A stretch of DNA of 29,370 nt from DAOSVX01 sp964616495 (GTDB taxonomy: Bacteria; Bacillota_I; Bacilli_A; RF39; UBA660). Under the pieces are notes generated by a model. The model saw only the letters and a list, made by a program, of their open reading frames with translations, did no database searches and was not told where the DNA came from. The DNA is taken from assembly GCA_964616495.1 (NCBI GenBank), contig CAZTRF010000010.1, positions 1 to 29,370 of the forward strand, in the 5' to 3' direction. A program made the translations under genes and the position numbers. Below, in pieces: positions 6,187 through 13,691 of the stretch; position 1 is the stretch's first letter; every line of letters begins with the position of its first letter.

Positions 6187-7710
6187 ATGAAAGAAAGAAT
6201 TTTAGGCAAAATTGCCGAAGAAAGAAAAACATTAAATACATTACTTATGAATGCTAGAAATAAAGCTAATGCTTATTGTGCTAGCTTTATATCAAAAGAT
6301 ATTACATTATGGACTGAAGAAGAAATTCGTATGCATCAGGCTGCTAGCAAAGCTTTAAAAACAGTTGAAGGAAAAATCACATCTAGATTAATTGATCTAG
6401 ATAGTGCTGAAGGAAGAATTAGAAGTTTAGAGGCTGAATGTGCTATTGCAGCTCAAGAATTAAATGATGCTAACGCCATTCCAGCAAAAAACCCATCTAA
6501 GTCATCATTTGTTAGAATTGCTCAAGACAAACTAGATTTAGCAAATACTAACTTTAAAAAATATTTAAATAATGTTGAAACTAGCTTAGATAAAACGAAA
6601 TTAACTGATACTGATTTAACATTACATATTACAGGTTTCAGAAGAGTAGAAACTGCTAAACAGGTTTCATCAGCAAAAAGCATTTCTAAAAAAGCTTTAT
6701 TTGGTGTTGCTTTAGGTGCTGCTTTAGCTGCTACTCTTGCAACAGTAGGAACTATTCATATAGTAGAGCATGCTGACGAAATTCCTGTGCCACAAATTGT
6801 TTGGACAAAACCAGAAGATAATAAGCCTACACCTACACCTAAACCTACACCTGATGCAAAAGAAACTTTAGAGGCGTGGTGCAGAACCGAAGCTACTAAT
6901 TATATGAATAGGTTAAGAGCTAACGAAAGTAAAGATCATAAATTATCATTAACTTATTCCGAAGTTCTAGAAATGATTAAAACGGCTAATGGTGTATTTA
7001 GTGAATTTACCGTTGCTGATCAAGCTTATGTTAATTTTTGTGCATATTATGCTGAAGTACAAAACTTGCTTGCTTATGCTGCACTAGATAATGGTGTTGT
7101 AATTCCTGTCAATACTTGTGATATATTCTATAATAATTATCAAGCAAAGCAACAAGTTAAATCATTTGAAGATGCATGTATTGCAATTATGAATTCAGGA
7201 TATGATAAAGAAAAAATTACTGAAAGTAGCGAAGCAATAGATAGTTATATTACTGATGGCGCTAGTATTATTACTTTAGGTGGAAAAGAATTGAAGCTAG
7301 AAGAGTATAATAAAGCAGCTACTAATGGTAAAGGAATTAATCCTGCATCAAACCATATCGTTTTAGCAAATGCTACTGTAATGGCTTCTTTTGACCAATA
7401 CTATGGTAATGCTAAACGTGGAAAAGCACTATTTAAAGAATTAACTTATGTTAAAACTGATGCTAACGGAGATTGTATCTTTGATGCTAACGATCCTATG
7501 TATCCAGTTAAAGATTCTACTGATTTTACTACTTGGATAAAAAACATTAAAGAAACATTAAAAGCCGAAAAAGAAGCTGAAAAAGGGAAAACTGCTTCTG
7601 CTGGACATGTAGATAGTAACGTTAGACGTGCTCCTGCCAGAGTATTAAGAAGAGAAATGAGTATTTATTCAAAAAACGCAATTAATAATCAGGCTGGATG
7701 TAGAAGATAA
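6187..7710 (+). CDS. Unknown 507-aa membrane-anchored protein with coiled-coil and Pro-Thr linker
   Basis: I recognise no family. Residues 1-165 are helical, charged and coiled-coil-like. An Ala/Leu-rich transmembrane helix spans about 170-193. A Pro/Thr/Lys linker (about 209-222, with TPTPKPTP) leads to a mostly helical C-terminal region (225-507). Lacking a signal peptide, the protein is probably cytoplasmic at its N-terminus with the linker and C-terminal domain outside. Residues 425-436 (DANGDCIFDAND) look like a calcium-binding loop. The C-terminus is basic. GGGGG precedes the ATG by nine bases. It is the first gene of a two-gene cassette. Confidence 0.85.
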   Translation: MKERILGKIAEERKTLNTLLMNARNKANAYCASFISKDITLWTEEEIRMHQAASKALKTVEGKITSRLIDLDSAEGRIRSLEAECAIAAQELNDANAIPAKNPSKSSFVRIAQDKLDLANTNFKKYLNNVETSLDKTKLTDTDLTLHITGFRRVETAKQVSSAKSISKKALFGVALGAALAATLATVGTIHIVEHADEIPVPQIVWTKPEDNKPTPTPKPTPDAKETLEAWCRTEATNYMNRLRANESKDHKLSLTYSEVLEMIKTANGVFSEFTVADQAYVNFCAYYAEVQNLLAYAALDNGVVIPVNTCDIFYNNYQAKQQVKSFEDACIAIMNSGYDKEKITESSEAIDSYITDGASIITLGGKELKLEEYNKAATNGKGINPASNHIVLANATVMASFDQYYGNAKRGKALFKELTYVKTDANGDCIFDANDPMYPVKDSTDFTTWIKNIKETLKAEKEAEKGKTASAGHVDSNVRRAPARVLRREMSIYSKNAINNQAGCRR

Positions 7711-7731
7711 TTTAAGAAGGGGGAAATTAAA

Positions 7732-9183
7732 ATGTACGAAGAAAGAAGAATTAGATTTGACTGGCTTGGTTTTATCATTAAAGTCATCTTATTATTAATA
7801 TTTTGTTTAGTGTTATTTAAATTAGTTCCTGTAACAAAAACAAATTCATTAGCAGACCAAATATATAACGAAAATTTAACTACTATGAAAGATGCTGCTA
7901 AAAGTTACTATACTACAGATAGATTACCTAAAGAAATTGGTCAATCTGAAACAATGACTCTTCAAGATATGATAAACAATAAAATGATTACCGAATTTGT
8001 TGATAAAGATGGTAATTATTGTGATTCATTTGCTAGTTATGTAACTGTTACCAAAACTAAAGATGATGAATATGTCTTAAAAACTCAATTAGCTTGTGGA
8101 ACTGAAGTTAATTATATTTTAGAAACTATTGGTTGTTATGATGTTTGTGTCGATTGTAAAGTCGAAGAAAAAGTAACTGAATATGAGTTTAAACAACCAG
8201 TCAAGAGTGTTACTCAAGTTAAAGGATGCCCTGCTGGATATTCATTAAGTGGTAATGCTTGTTATAAAACTATAAATTCAAATTACACTGATGCTAAGGT
8301 TAACTACTATGAAAATACAACTTCAGTAACCGATGCTAAAAAAACTAATGGTGAAACAGTAAAAACTTATATTGAAAAAATTACTACACCTGCTAAAACA
8401 ACTTATTATTGTGATGGAAAGGTATCAAGCTCAGCTACTTGTACTAAGAATGTTACAGTAACTGTTCCTAAGACATGTAAAGATGTTTATGTGGGCGTAA
8501 GAACTGTTAGACCATGTAATTCATGTGCTATTGTAACAATACCTGTATATGAGAAACAATGTACTGGTGGCGGAACTACAACAAAAACTGAAACATATAG
8601 TGCTAAAGTTGTAACTACTGATCCAACATATAGCTGTCCTACAGGTTATACACCTGAAGGAAGTGATTCAACATTAAAATGTTATACTACTACAACATCT
8701 GCAGGTAAAGAGTATTGTGAAAATAGTAGTGCTACTCTTAAAGATGGTAAATGTTATTTAAATCAAACTGGAAAGTTTAGTCATTATAGTTGTCCTGATA
8801 ATAGTTATATATTATCTGGAGCCGTTTGTTATAAAAAGAGTACTCAAACAGCTGCTACAACCCTTGTAAACAAAACTATCACTTCATATAACTATAAATG
8901 GAGTACTGAAAAAGCAATTGAGGGTTGGACTAGAACTGGCAACACCAGATTAGTAGATGCTGACAAAAAGACTACTAGTGAAGAATACAATGAATTAACA
9001 AATAGTATTAGAACTGAAAGCGATAAAGAACTTAATGATAGAATTACAAATATTTCAGCCAATACTGTAAAAACAAGTCCAAAAATTGGCACAATAATTA
9101 TTTACGTATTTATTGGGCTAGGAATTTTATATTTATTATTTATGTTCTTATCAGTTTTAAAACCAAGAAGAACAGTTGAATAA
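7732..9183 (+). CDS. Unknown 483-aa cysteine-rich surface protein with two membrane anchors
   Basis: I recognise no family. There is an N-terminal membrane helix (about residues 11-32), a large Thr-rich external region with 19 cysteines, and a C-terminal helix (about 452-476) followed by a short basic tail. Residues 40-135 (AAKSYYTTDRLP, a Gly-Asn-Tyr-Cys loop and LACGTEVNY) resemble the post-helix part of pilin-like proteins, but no prepilin cleavage motif is visible. A motif of the type CPxGYxLxGNxCYK recurs at 166-178, 302-318 and 354-367, with a looser copy at 329-342, suggesting small disulfide-bonded repeats. The ribosome leader is nearly identical to that of the preceding gene, 21 bp upstream. 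Confidence 0.85.
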   Translation: MYEERRIRFDWLGFIIKVILLLIFCLVLFKLVPVTKTNSLADQIYNENLTTMKDAAKSYYTTDRLPKEIGQSETMTLQDMINNKMITEFVDKDGNYCDSFASYVTVTKTKDDEYVLKTQLACGTEVNYILETIGCYDVCVDCKVEEKVTEYEFKQPVKSVTQVKGCPAGYSLSGNACYKTINSNYTDAKVNYYENTTSVTDAKKTNGETVKTYIEKITTPAKTTYYCDGKVSSSATCTKNVTVTVPKTCKDVYVGVRTVRPCNSCAIVTIPVYEKQCTGGGTTTKTETYSAKVVTTDPTYSCPTGYTPEGSDSTLKCYTTTTSAGKEYCENSSATLKDGKCYLNQTGKFSHYSCPDNSYILSGAVCYKKSTQTAATTLVNKTITSYNYKWSTEKAIEGWTRTGNTRLVDADKKTTSEEYNELTNSIRTESDKELNDRITNISANTVKTSPKIGTIIIYVFIGLGILYLLFMFLSVLKPRRTVE

Positions 9184-9184
9184 G

Positions 9185-9213
9185 AAAAAAGCTTATCGAT
9201 GATAAGCTTTTTT
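9185..9213. terminator. Bidirectional terminator between the surface cassette and pheT
   Basis: AAAAAAGCTTATC (9185-9197) and GATAAGCTTTTTT (9201-9213) form a 13-bp stem with a 3-base loop, carrying A/T tracts usable from either side. It starts two bases after the stop of the cysteine-rich protein, and the pheT stop (9212-9214) overlaps its other edge. Confidence 0.9.
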
Positions 9214-11542
9214 ATTTGACTATTTCTAATTTGTTGTTTTCAATATGTTTAATAAACTTTGCTTTGAATAGTTCTAATTCTTTTTGATCTAAGGTTTTTT
9301 CTTCTGAACCTAGGGTATATCTAATAGTATACCTGCTCTCTTTGTCGGTACAATATCTATCTATAAGACTATAGCTTATTATATTTTTACCATTAAATTG
9401 TTTAATTACTTTATTAACTTCATTATATTTAATATCTTTGCTGGTAATAATAGTATAATCTAAGGTCACGGTTGGATATTTGCTTATTTCTTTATATAAT
9501 ATTGCCTTTCTTTCCATTTCAAATAGTTTTTCCACTTCTATTTCACCAGATATAAAACATTTATTTTTAACCAAAAGACTACTATATTTATTTTTTAAGA
9601 CATTTATAGTCCCTAATTCCTCATTATTAACCATTACTTTTAAAGAAAGATTCTCATCATAATAGTTTTCTTTTGATTCTTTTATAAAGTCTATATTAAC
9701 ATTTTTAAAGGTTTTGAATATATTAATCATAATCTCTTTAACTTCATAATAAACGTTTTCTATTTTATTAATATTATCTCCTATTAAATAAGATAGCATT
9801 AATTTATTTTCATCATTAACAATAACAGTCCCTATTTCAAATAGTTTGACCTTATCATAAACCTTTAAATTATGAGTAGCACTTTCAATCATTGATAAGG
9901 TTAAGTCATCACGAAGAATGTTATCTTCGCTTTTTCCCAACAATCTAACATTATTCTTTTCAATTCCTAGTCTATTTAATAAAGAGGTCTTATTCCATAA
10001 ATAGGTGTTTATTTCATGCATATTATATTTAGTAGCTAAATATCTTTTGATTTTATAATTAAATTTATAAATGGTTTTATTATCATTAAAGGCTATATCT
10101 AGTTTTAAAGGTATTTTTCTAAAGTTCTCGTAACCATACATACGAGCTATTTCTTCTATTAGGTCAGCTTCTATTGAAACATCTTTAGTAGCTCTATAGG
10201 TAGGAACTGTTACATCAAAATCTTCTTTATTAGTTTTTACTTTAAAACCTAATGATAAAAGAATATGCTCTATTTCAGAATCGGTTAAATTCTCGGGAAT
10301 ATTTTTAAATATTTCTTTTTTACTTAATTTTATTTTCTTTTCTTTTAGGGGTTCTTTATAAACATCAGTTAAGTCAGAAGCAAAGATAATTTCAGAATCT
10401 ATTTCCTTTAATAAATAAGCAAATCTTTTAGAGGCTATTTCAGTTAAATTAGGATCTAATGATTTTTCATAACGGGCACTTGCTTCGGTACGAAGCCCTA
10501 AAGCAATAGAGGTTTTTCTAACTGAGAATGGTTCAAAGTTTGCGCTTTCTAAAATAACAGAAGTTGTATCAGGTAATATTTCACTATCAAGGCCTCCCAT
10601 AACTCCGGCTATAGCAAAATACTCATTATTTTTTTTGATCATTAAATTATCTTTAGATAGAAGTCTTTCGATTCCATCTAAAGTCGTAAATTTATCTCCT
10701 TCTTTAGCTAAACCTATTTCAATACTGGTTACTCTTCTAGCATCAAAAGCATGCATCGGTTGACCTAATTCAATCATAATATAATTGGTTAAGTCAACTA
10801 ATAAAGAAATAGCTCTGTTACCAGTATAATAAAGCATAATTTGCATTTCTTTAGGAGAAGTTTTCTTTAAAACATTTTCTATTTTTAATCCCATATATCT
10901 AGGGCATAATTTTCCATCTTTAACACTAATATCTAGTTTTTTACCAATTTTAGGCAATTCTAATAAAGGTATTGATATAAGTTCATGTTTAGTAATTGCT
11001 GCTATTTCACGAGCTATTCCATAATGTCCCCATAAATCAGGCCTATTAGTTAATGATTTATTATCAATCTCCACAATAACATCTTTAATAGGATAATAAT
11101 CGCAAATGTCTCTACCCACAATAAGATTTTCTGGCAATTCCATAATGCCTTCGTGATTATCACTAATTCCTAATTCAGCTTCACTACAAAGCATTCCTTC
11201 AGATAATACTCCAGCTATTTCTTTAGGAGTAATGGTAAAGCCACTTACTACTCCTCCTACTTTAACAATAGGAGCTTTTAAGCCTTTTCTAACATTAGGG
11301 GCTCCACACAAAATATCTACTATCTTTTCACCATTATCGACCTTTAAAATATGATATTTTTCTTTTTTAGGATGAGTAACACATTCAATTATTTCACCAA
11401 CAACAACACCTTTGATGTCTCCTTTTATCTCTACTCCTTCAACTTCAGCAGTTCTAATCGTAAAGGTATCCCATATTTTTATCCAATCAATTTCTTCACT
11501 ATTGCGAATATGTTTTTTTAATAAATTACATGATATTTTCAT
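9212..11542 (-). CDS. pheT: Phenylalanine--tRNA ligase beta subunit
   Basis: PheT is the structural, editing and tRNA-binding subunit of the alpha2-beta2 enzyme that charges tRNA-Phe. The 776-aa length is close to that of bacterial PheT (about 800). An N-terminal tRNA-binding OB domain (about 40-150, with GVVVGEI and ILCGAPNVRKG) is followed by the B3/B4 region (NRPDLWGHYGIAREIAA, LVDLTNYIM, GQPMHAFDA), a B5 domain (about 395-470), a catalytic-like core, and a C-terminal ferredoxin-fold anticodon-binding domain (about 685-776, SKYPTVTLDYT). The GTAGGAG ribosome site includes the pheS stop codon, so the two genes are translationally linked and share the T-box upstream. Confidence 0.95.
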   Translation of the reverse strand: MKISCNLLKKHIRNSEEIDWIKIWDTFTIRTAEVEGVEIKGDIKGVVVGEIIECVTHPKKEKYHILKVDNGEKIVDILCGAPNVRKGLKAPIVKVGGVVSGFTITPKEIAGVLSEGMLCSEAELGISDNHEGIMELPENLIVGRDICDYYPIKDVIVEIDNKSLTNRPDLWGHYGIAREIAAITKHELISIPLLELPKIGKKLDISVKDGKLCPRYMGLKIENVLKKTSPKEMQIMLYYTGNRAISLLVDLTNYIMIELGQPMHAFDARRVTSIEIGLAKEGDKFTTLDGIERLLSKDNLMIKKNNEYFAIAGVMGGLDSEILPDTTSVILESANFEPFSVRKTSIALGLRTEASARYEKSLDPNLTEIASKRFAYLLKEIDSEIIFASDLTDVYKEPLKEKKIKLSKKEIFKNIPENLTDSEIEHILLSLGFKVKTNKEDFDVTVPTYRATKDVSIEADLIEEIARMYGYENFRKIPLKLDIAFNDNKTIYKFNYKIKRYLATKYNMHEINTYLWNKTSLLNRLGIEKNNVRLLGKSEDNILRDDLTLSMIESATHNLKVYDKVKLFEIGTVIVNDENKLMLSYLIGDNINKIENVYYEVKEIMINIFKTFKNVNIDFIKESKENYYDENLSLKVMVNNEELGTINVLKNKYSSLLVKNKCFISGEIEVEKLFEMERKAILYKEISKYPTVTLDYTIITSKDIKYNEVNKVIKQFNGKNIISYSLIDRYCTDKESRYTIRYTLGSEEKTLDQKELELFKAKFIKHIENNKLEIVK

Positions 11543-11551
11543 AATACGCTC

Positions 11552-12559
11552 CTACTCTATATTAAATTGTGATAGTCTTCTAACGTCACCACTATTAAGC
11601 ACTCTAATATCACTGATTTTATATCTCATCATGGCTAATCTGGTTAACCCAAGTCCAAAAGCAAACCCATTATACTTTTTCTTATCAATTCCGCTTTCTT
11701 TTAAAACATTTGGATGAATCATTCCACAAGGGCATAATTCTATCCAGCCACTATTCTTACAAGTGGGACAACCCTTCCCTCCACAAATAAGACATGAACA
11801 ATCAAGTTCAAAACTTGGTTCGGTAAAAGGAAAGTATCCAGGTCTTAATCTAACCTTAACATCTTGTTTAAAAATACTTTTTAATAGCCCCTCCATAACA
11901 TAAATAAGGTTACTTATTGAAACATTTTCATCAATAACCATTCCTTCTAATTGAAAGAATGTTGTTTCGTGAGAAGCATCAACATCTTCGTTTCGAAAGC
12001 ATCTTCCTGGAGCACATATCTTTAAAGGTGCTCCATAAGTTTGCATAGCTCTAACCTGATTAGGAGAGGTATGAGTACGAAGTAATTTATTATTATCTAA
12101 ATAATAGGTATCTTGCATGTCTCTAGCTGGATGGTTCTTAGGAATATTTAAAGCCTCAAAATTATAATAATCAGTTTCCATTTCATAACCATTTAAAATA
12201 GTAAATCCCATTTTTTCCAAGATATCGGTTACCTCTTTGGCAACAATGGTAACCGGATGAAGAGAGCCTATTTCTTCATTAACAGGTAGTGTTTCATCGA
12301 ATGAAACACTACTAGTATTATTAATTTCTTCTATTCTTCTAGAAATTCTTTCTTCAATATCTATTTTTATCTTATTAAATAAGCTTCCATAGGTTTTTTT
12401 ATCTTCAATAGACATTTCCCTTAACTTAGCCATTTCACTCTGTAAAAGGCTCTTTTTGCCCAAATATTTAGCCTTTATATTTAGAACATCAGCCTCTTTC
12501 TTAGCTTCTCTTATCTCATCCACAAACTCACTAACAATGATTTTTAGTTTTTCTTTCAT
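11552..12559 (-). CDS. pheS: Phenylalanine--tRNA ligase alpha subunit
   Basis: PheS is the class II catalytic subunit. The 335-aa protein has an N-terminal coiled-coil tRNA-binding arm (about 1-85), motif 2 (GRCFRNEDVDASHETTFFQLEG), the FTEPSFELD segment, and motif 3 (GFAFGLGLTRLAMMRY). A cysteine-rich insertion, CxxCGGxGCxxC then WIEL and CPCG, has more cysteines than I recall in B. subtilis PheS. ATG 12559 with GGAGG seven bases upstream is preferred. The longer in-frame start at 12589 would lie inside the T-box terminator. Expression is governed by the T-box leader at 12575-12765. Confidence 0.95.
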   Translation of the reverse strand: MKEKLKIIVSEFVDEIREAKKEADVLNIKAKYLGKKSLLQSEMAKLREMSIEDKKTYGSLFNKIKIDIEERISRRIEEINNTSSVSFDETLPVNEEIGSLHPVTIVAKEVTDILEKMGFTILNGYEMETDYYNFEALNIPKNHPARDMQDTYYLDNNKLLRTHTSPNQVRAMQTYGAPLKICAPGRCFRNEDVDASHETTFFQLEGMVIDENVSISNLIYVMEGLLKSIFKQDVKVRLRPGYFPFTEPSFELDCSCLICGGKGCPTCKNSGWIELCPCGMIHPNVLKESGIDKKKYNGFAFGLGLTRLAMMRYKISDIRVLNSGDVRRLSQFNIE

Positions 12560-12574
12560 TTTTATTCCTCCAAT

Positions 12575-12765
12575 AAAAAAATCCTTCATTGGGACGAATC
12601 ACTCCGCGGTACCACCCAAATTCAAGGATTACTTGCTCTTAATAGATTAACGCTCTAAACACGATTAAAACTCCGACAATTGAATTTCATTATTAATCTT
12701 ACTAAAAGTAATTACACCTATATACTTTTTCTCTAAATTAGTAATTAATAATTACTTATTTTGTC
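12575..12765 (-). promoter_or_regulatory. T-box leader with UUC (Phe) specifier controlling pheST
   Basis: The T-box sequence GGGTGGTACCGCG is at 12605-12617. The competing terminator pairs AATCCTTGAATTTGGG (12615-12630) with CCCAATGAAGGATT (12580-12593), followed by T. Stem I closes by GACAA (12761-12765) with TTGTC (12675-12679). Inside, AGTA (12753-12756) faces GAA followed by the specifier TTC (12682-12684), and a perfect 9-bp helix (ATTATTAAT/ATTAATAAT) continues distally. Uncharged tRNA-Phe would pair with UUC and stabilise the antiterminator, allowing pheST transcription. Stem I is compact. The region 12560-12889 holds no gene, only this leader, its promoter and the rbr terminator. Confidence 0.95.
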
Positions 12766-12784
12766 TTCTTCGTTTTCTTATTGT

Positions 12785-12813
12785 ATTTTAACACAAACCA
12801 GTTTTTTGTACAA
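12785..12813 (-). promoter_or_regulatory. pheST promoter (TTGTAC-17-TAAAAT)
   Basis: On the minus strand -35 TTGTAC (12808-12813) and -10 TAAAAT (12785-12790) are 17 bp apart, with a TGT extension. Transcription would begin just before T-box stem I. Confidence 0.8.
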
Positions 12814-12865
12814 CTGCAAATTGTTTAATATTGTTAATAGTAAAAATTTTATAAATGATTTAATC

Positions 12866-12891
12866 AAAATAAAAAGAAGATTGCTCTTCTT
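12866..12891 (-). terminator. Terminator of the coiled-coil/DUF1292/rubrerythrin operon
   Basis: AAGAAGA (12874-12880) and TCTTCTT (12885-12891) form a 7-bp stem with a 4-base loop. On the minus strand it leads into TTTTTATTTT. The rbr stop (12890-12892) lies in the stem. Confidence 0.75.
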
Positions 12892-13429
12892 AATAATTAG
12901 TTGCTTTCACTTCCATAAAGCTTTCAGGATGTTTACATACTGGGCAGACCTTTAAGGCTTCTTTGCCAACATAAACATGCCCACAATTGCGACAAATCCA
13001 TACAGTCTCGCCATCTTTTTTAAAAACTAAATGATTATTAATATTATCTACTAATTTTAGATATCTTTCTTCATGTTCCTTTTCAATTTTGCCAACACCT
13101 TCAAATAGCTTAGCAATATCTTCAAATCCCTCTTCTTTTGCTATAACAGCAAACTCTTTATACATTTCATCCCATTCATAATGTTCTCCATTAGCTGCAT
13201 CTTTCAAATTAGTTAATGTATCTGGAATATCATTATTATGTAATGCTTTAAACCATAGTTTAGCATGTTCTCTTTCATTATTAGCTGTTTCTTCAAATAT
13301 AGCAGCTATTTGTTCGTACCCATCTTTCTTTGCTTTTGATGCATAATAAGTGTATTTATTTCTAGCTTGACTTTCCCCTGCAAAAGCAGCCATTAAATTG
13401 GCTTCTGTTTTACTTCCTTTTAATTCCAT
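12890..13429 (-). CDS. rbr: Rubrerythrin
   Basis: Rubrerythrin reduces hydrogen peroxide in the cytoplasm of anaerobes and microaerophiles using a diiron site and a rubredoxin-type iron. The 179-aa protein has the ferritin-like four-helix domain with iron ligands Glu19, Glu52/His55 (NEREH) and Glu116/His119 (EKEH). A C-terminal rubredoxin knuckle has Cys146-x-x-Cys149 and Cys162-x-x-Cys165. Its length is close to the family's roughly 190 aa. It begins one base after the DUF1292 gene and is the last gene of a three-gene operon. Its presence suggests an oxygen-sensitive lifestyle. Confidence 0.95.
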   Translation of the reverse strand: MELKGSKTEANLMAAFAGESQARNKYTYYASKAKKDGYEQIAAIFEETANNEREHAKLWFKALHNNDIPDTLTNLKDAANGEHYEWDEMYKEFAVIAKEEGFEDIAKLFEGVGKIEKEHEERYLKLVDNINNHLVFKKDGETVWICRNCGHVYVGKEALKVCPVCKHPESFMEVKATNY

Positions 13430-13430
13430 A

Positions 13431-13682
13431 TTATTCCTCCTCCTTTAATTCGAACAATGGTAAAATTTCTGCGACCAAATCGGGATCATTAACATCTTCA
13501 ATGTATGAATCCTCTCCCGATATAACTTCCTTAGCCACTAAAAATTCATTATTAATATTTGATTCATCTTCTAGCACTCCTGCCAGTAACAGGTAATGAT
13601 TATTATTATACTCTAATTCACTAGAAATAATATATTTTTTATTATCATCCAAAACAATTAATTCTTCTGCTTTTAGTTTCAT
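13431..13682 (-). CDS. DUF1292 family small acidic protein
   Basis: This 83-aa acidic protein matches the DUF1292 (YrzB-like) pattern: an early I-V-L-D-D/E segment, then Y-x-I-x-(S/A)-x-L-E-Y-x-N-N-x-Y-L-L-L, then a Phe-Leu-Val-Ala-Lys-Glu-Val segment and a C-terminal acidic end. The biochemical function of the family is unknown. AAGGAGG stands just upstream of the ATG. The gene lies nine bases downstream of the coiled-coil gene and one base upstream of rbr, so the three are very probably cotranscribed. Confidence 0.75.
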   Translation of the reverse strand: MKLKAEELIVLDDNKKYIISSELEYNNNHYLLLAGVLEDESNINNEFLVAKEVISGEDSYIEDVNDPDLVAEILPLFELKEEE

Positions 13683-13691
13683 ATAACCTCC

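Noticed and set aside
6063..6257. 64-aa plus-strand ORF
   Set aside because: It contains the consensus promoter and the ribosome site of the real gene at 6187 and has no ribosome site of its own.
12560..12589. N-terminal extension of PheS
   Set aside because: The upstream start lies in the T-box terminator; GGAGG fits ATG 12559.
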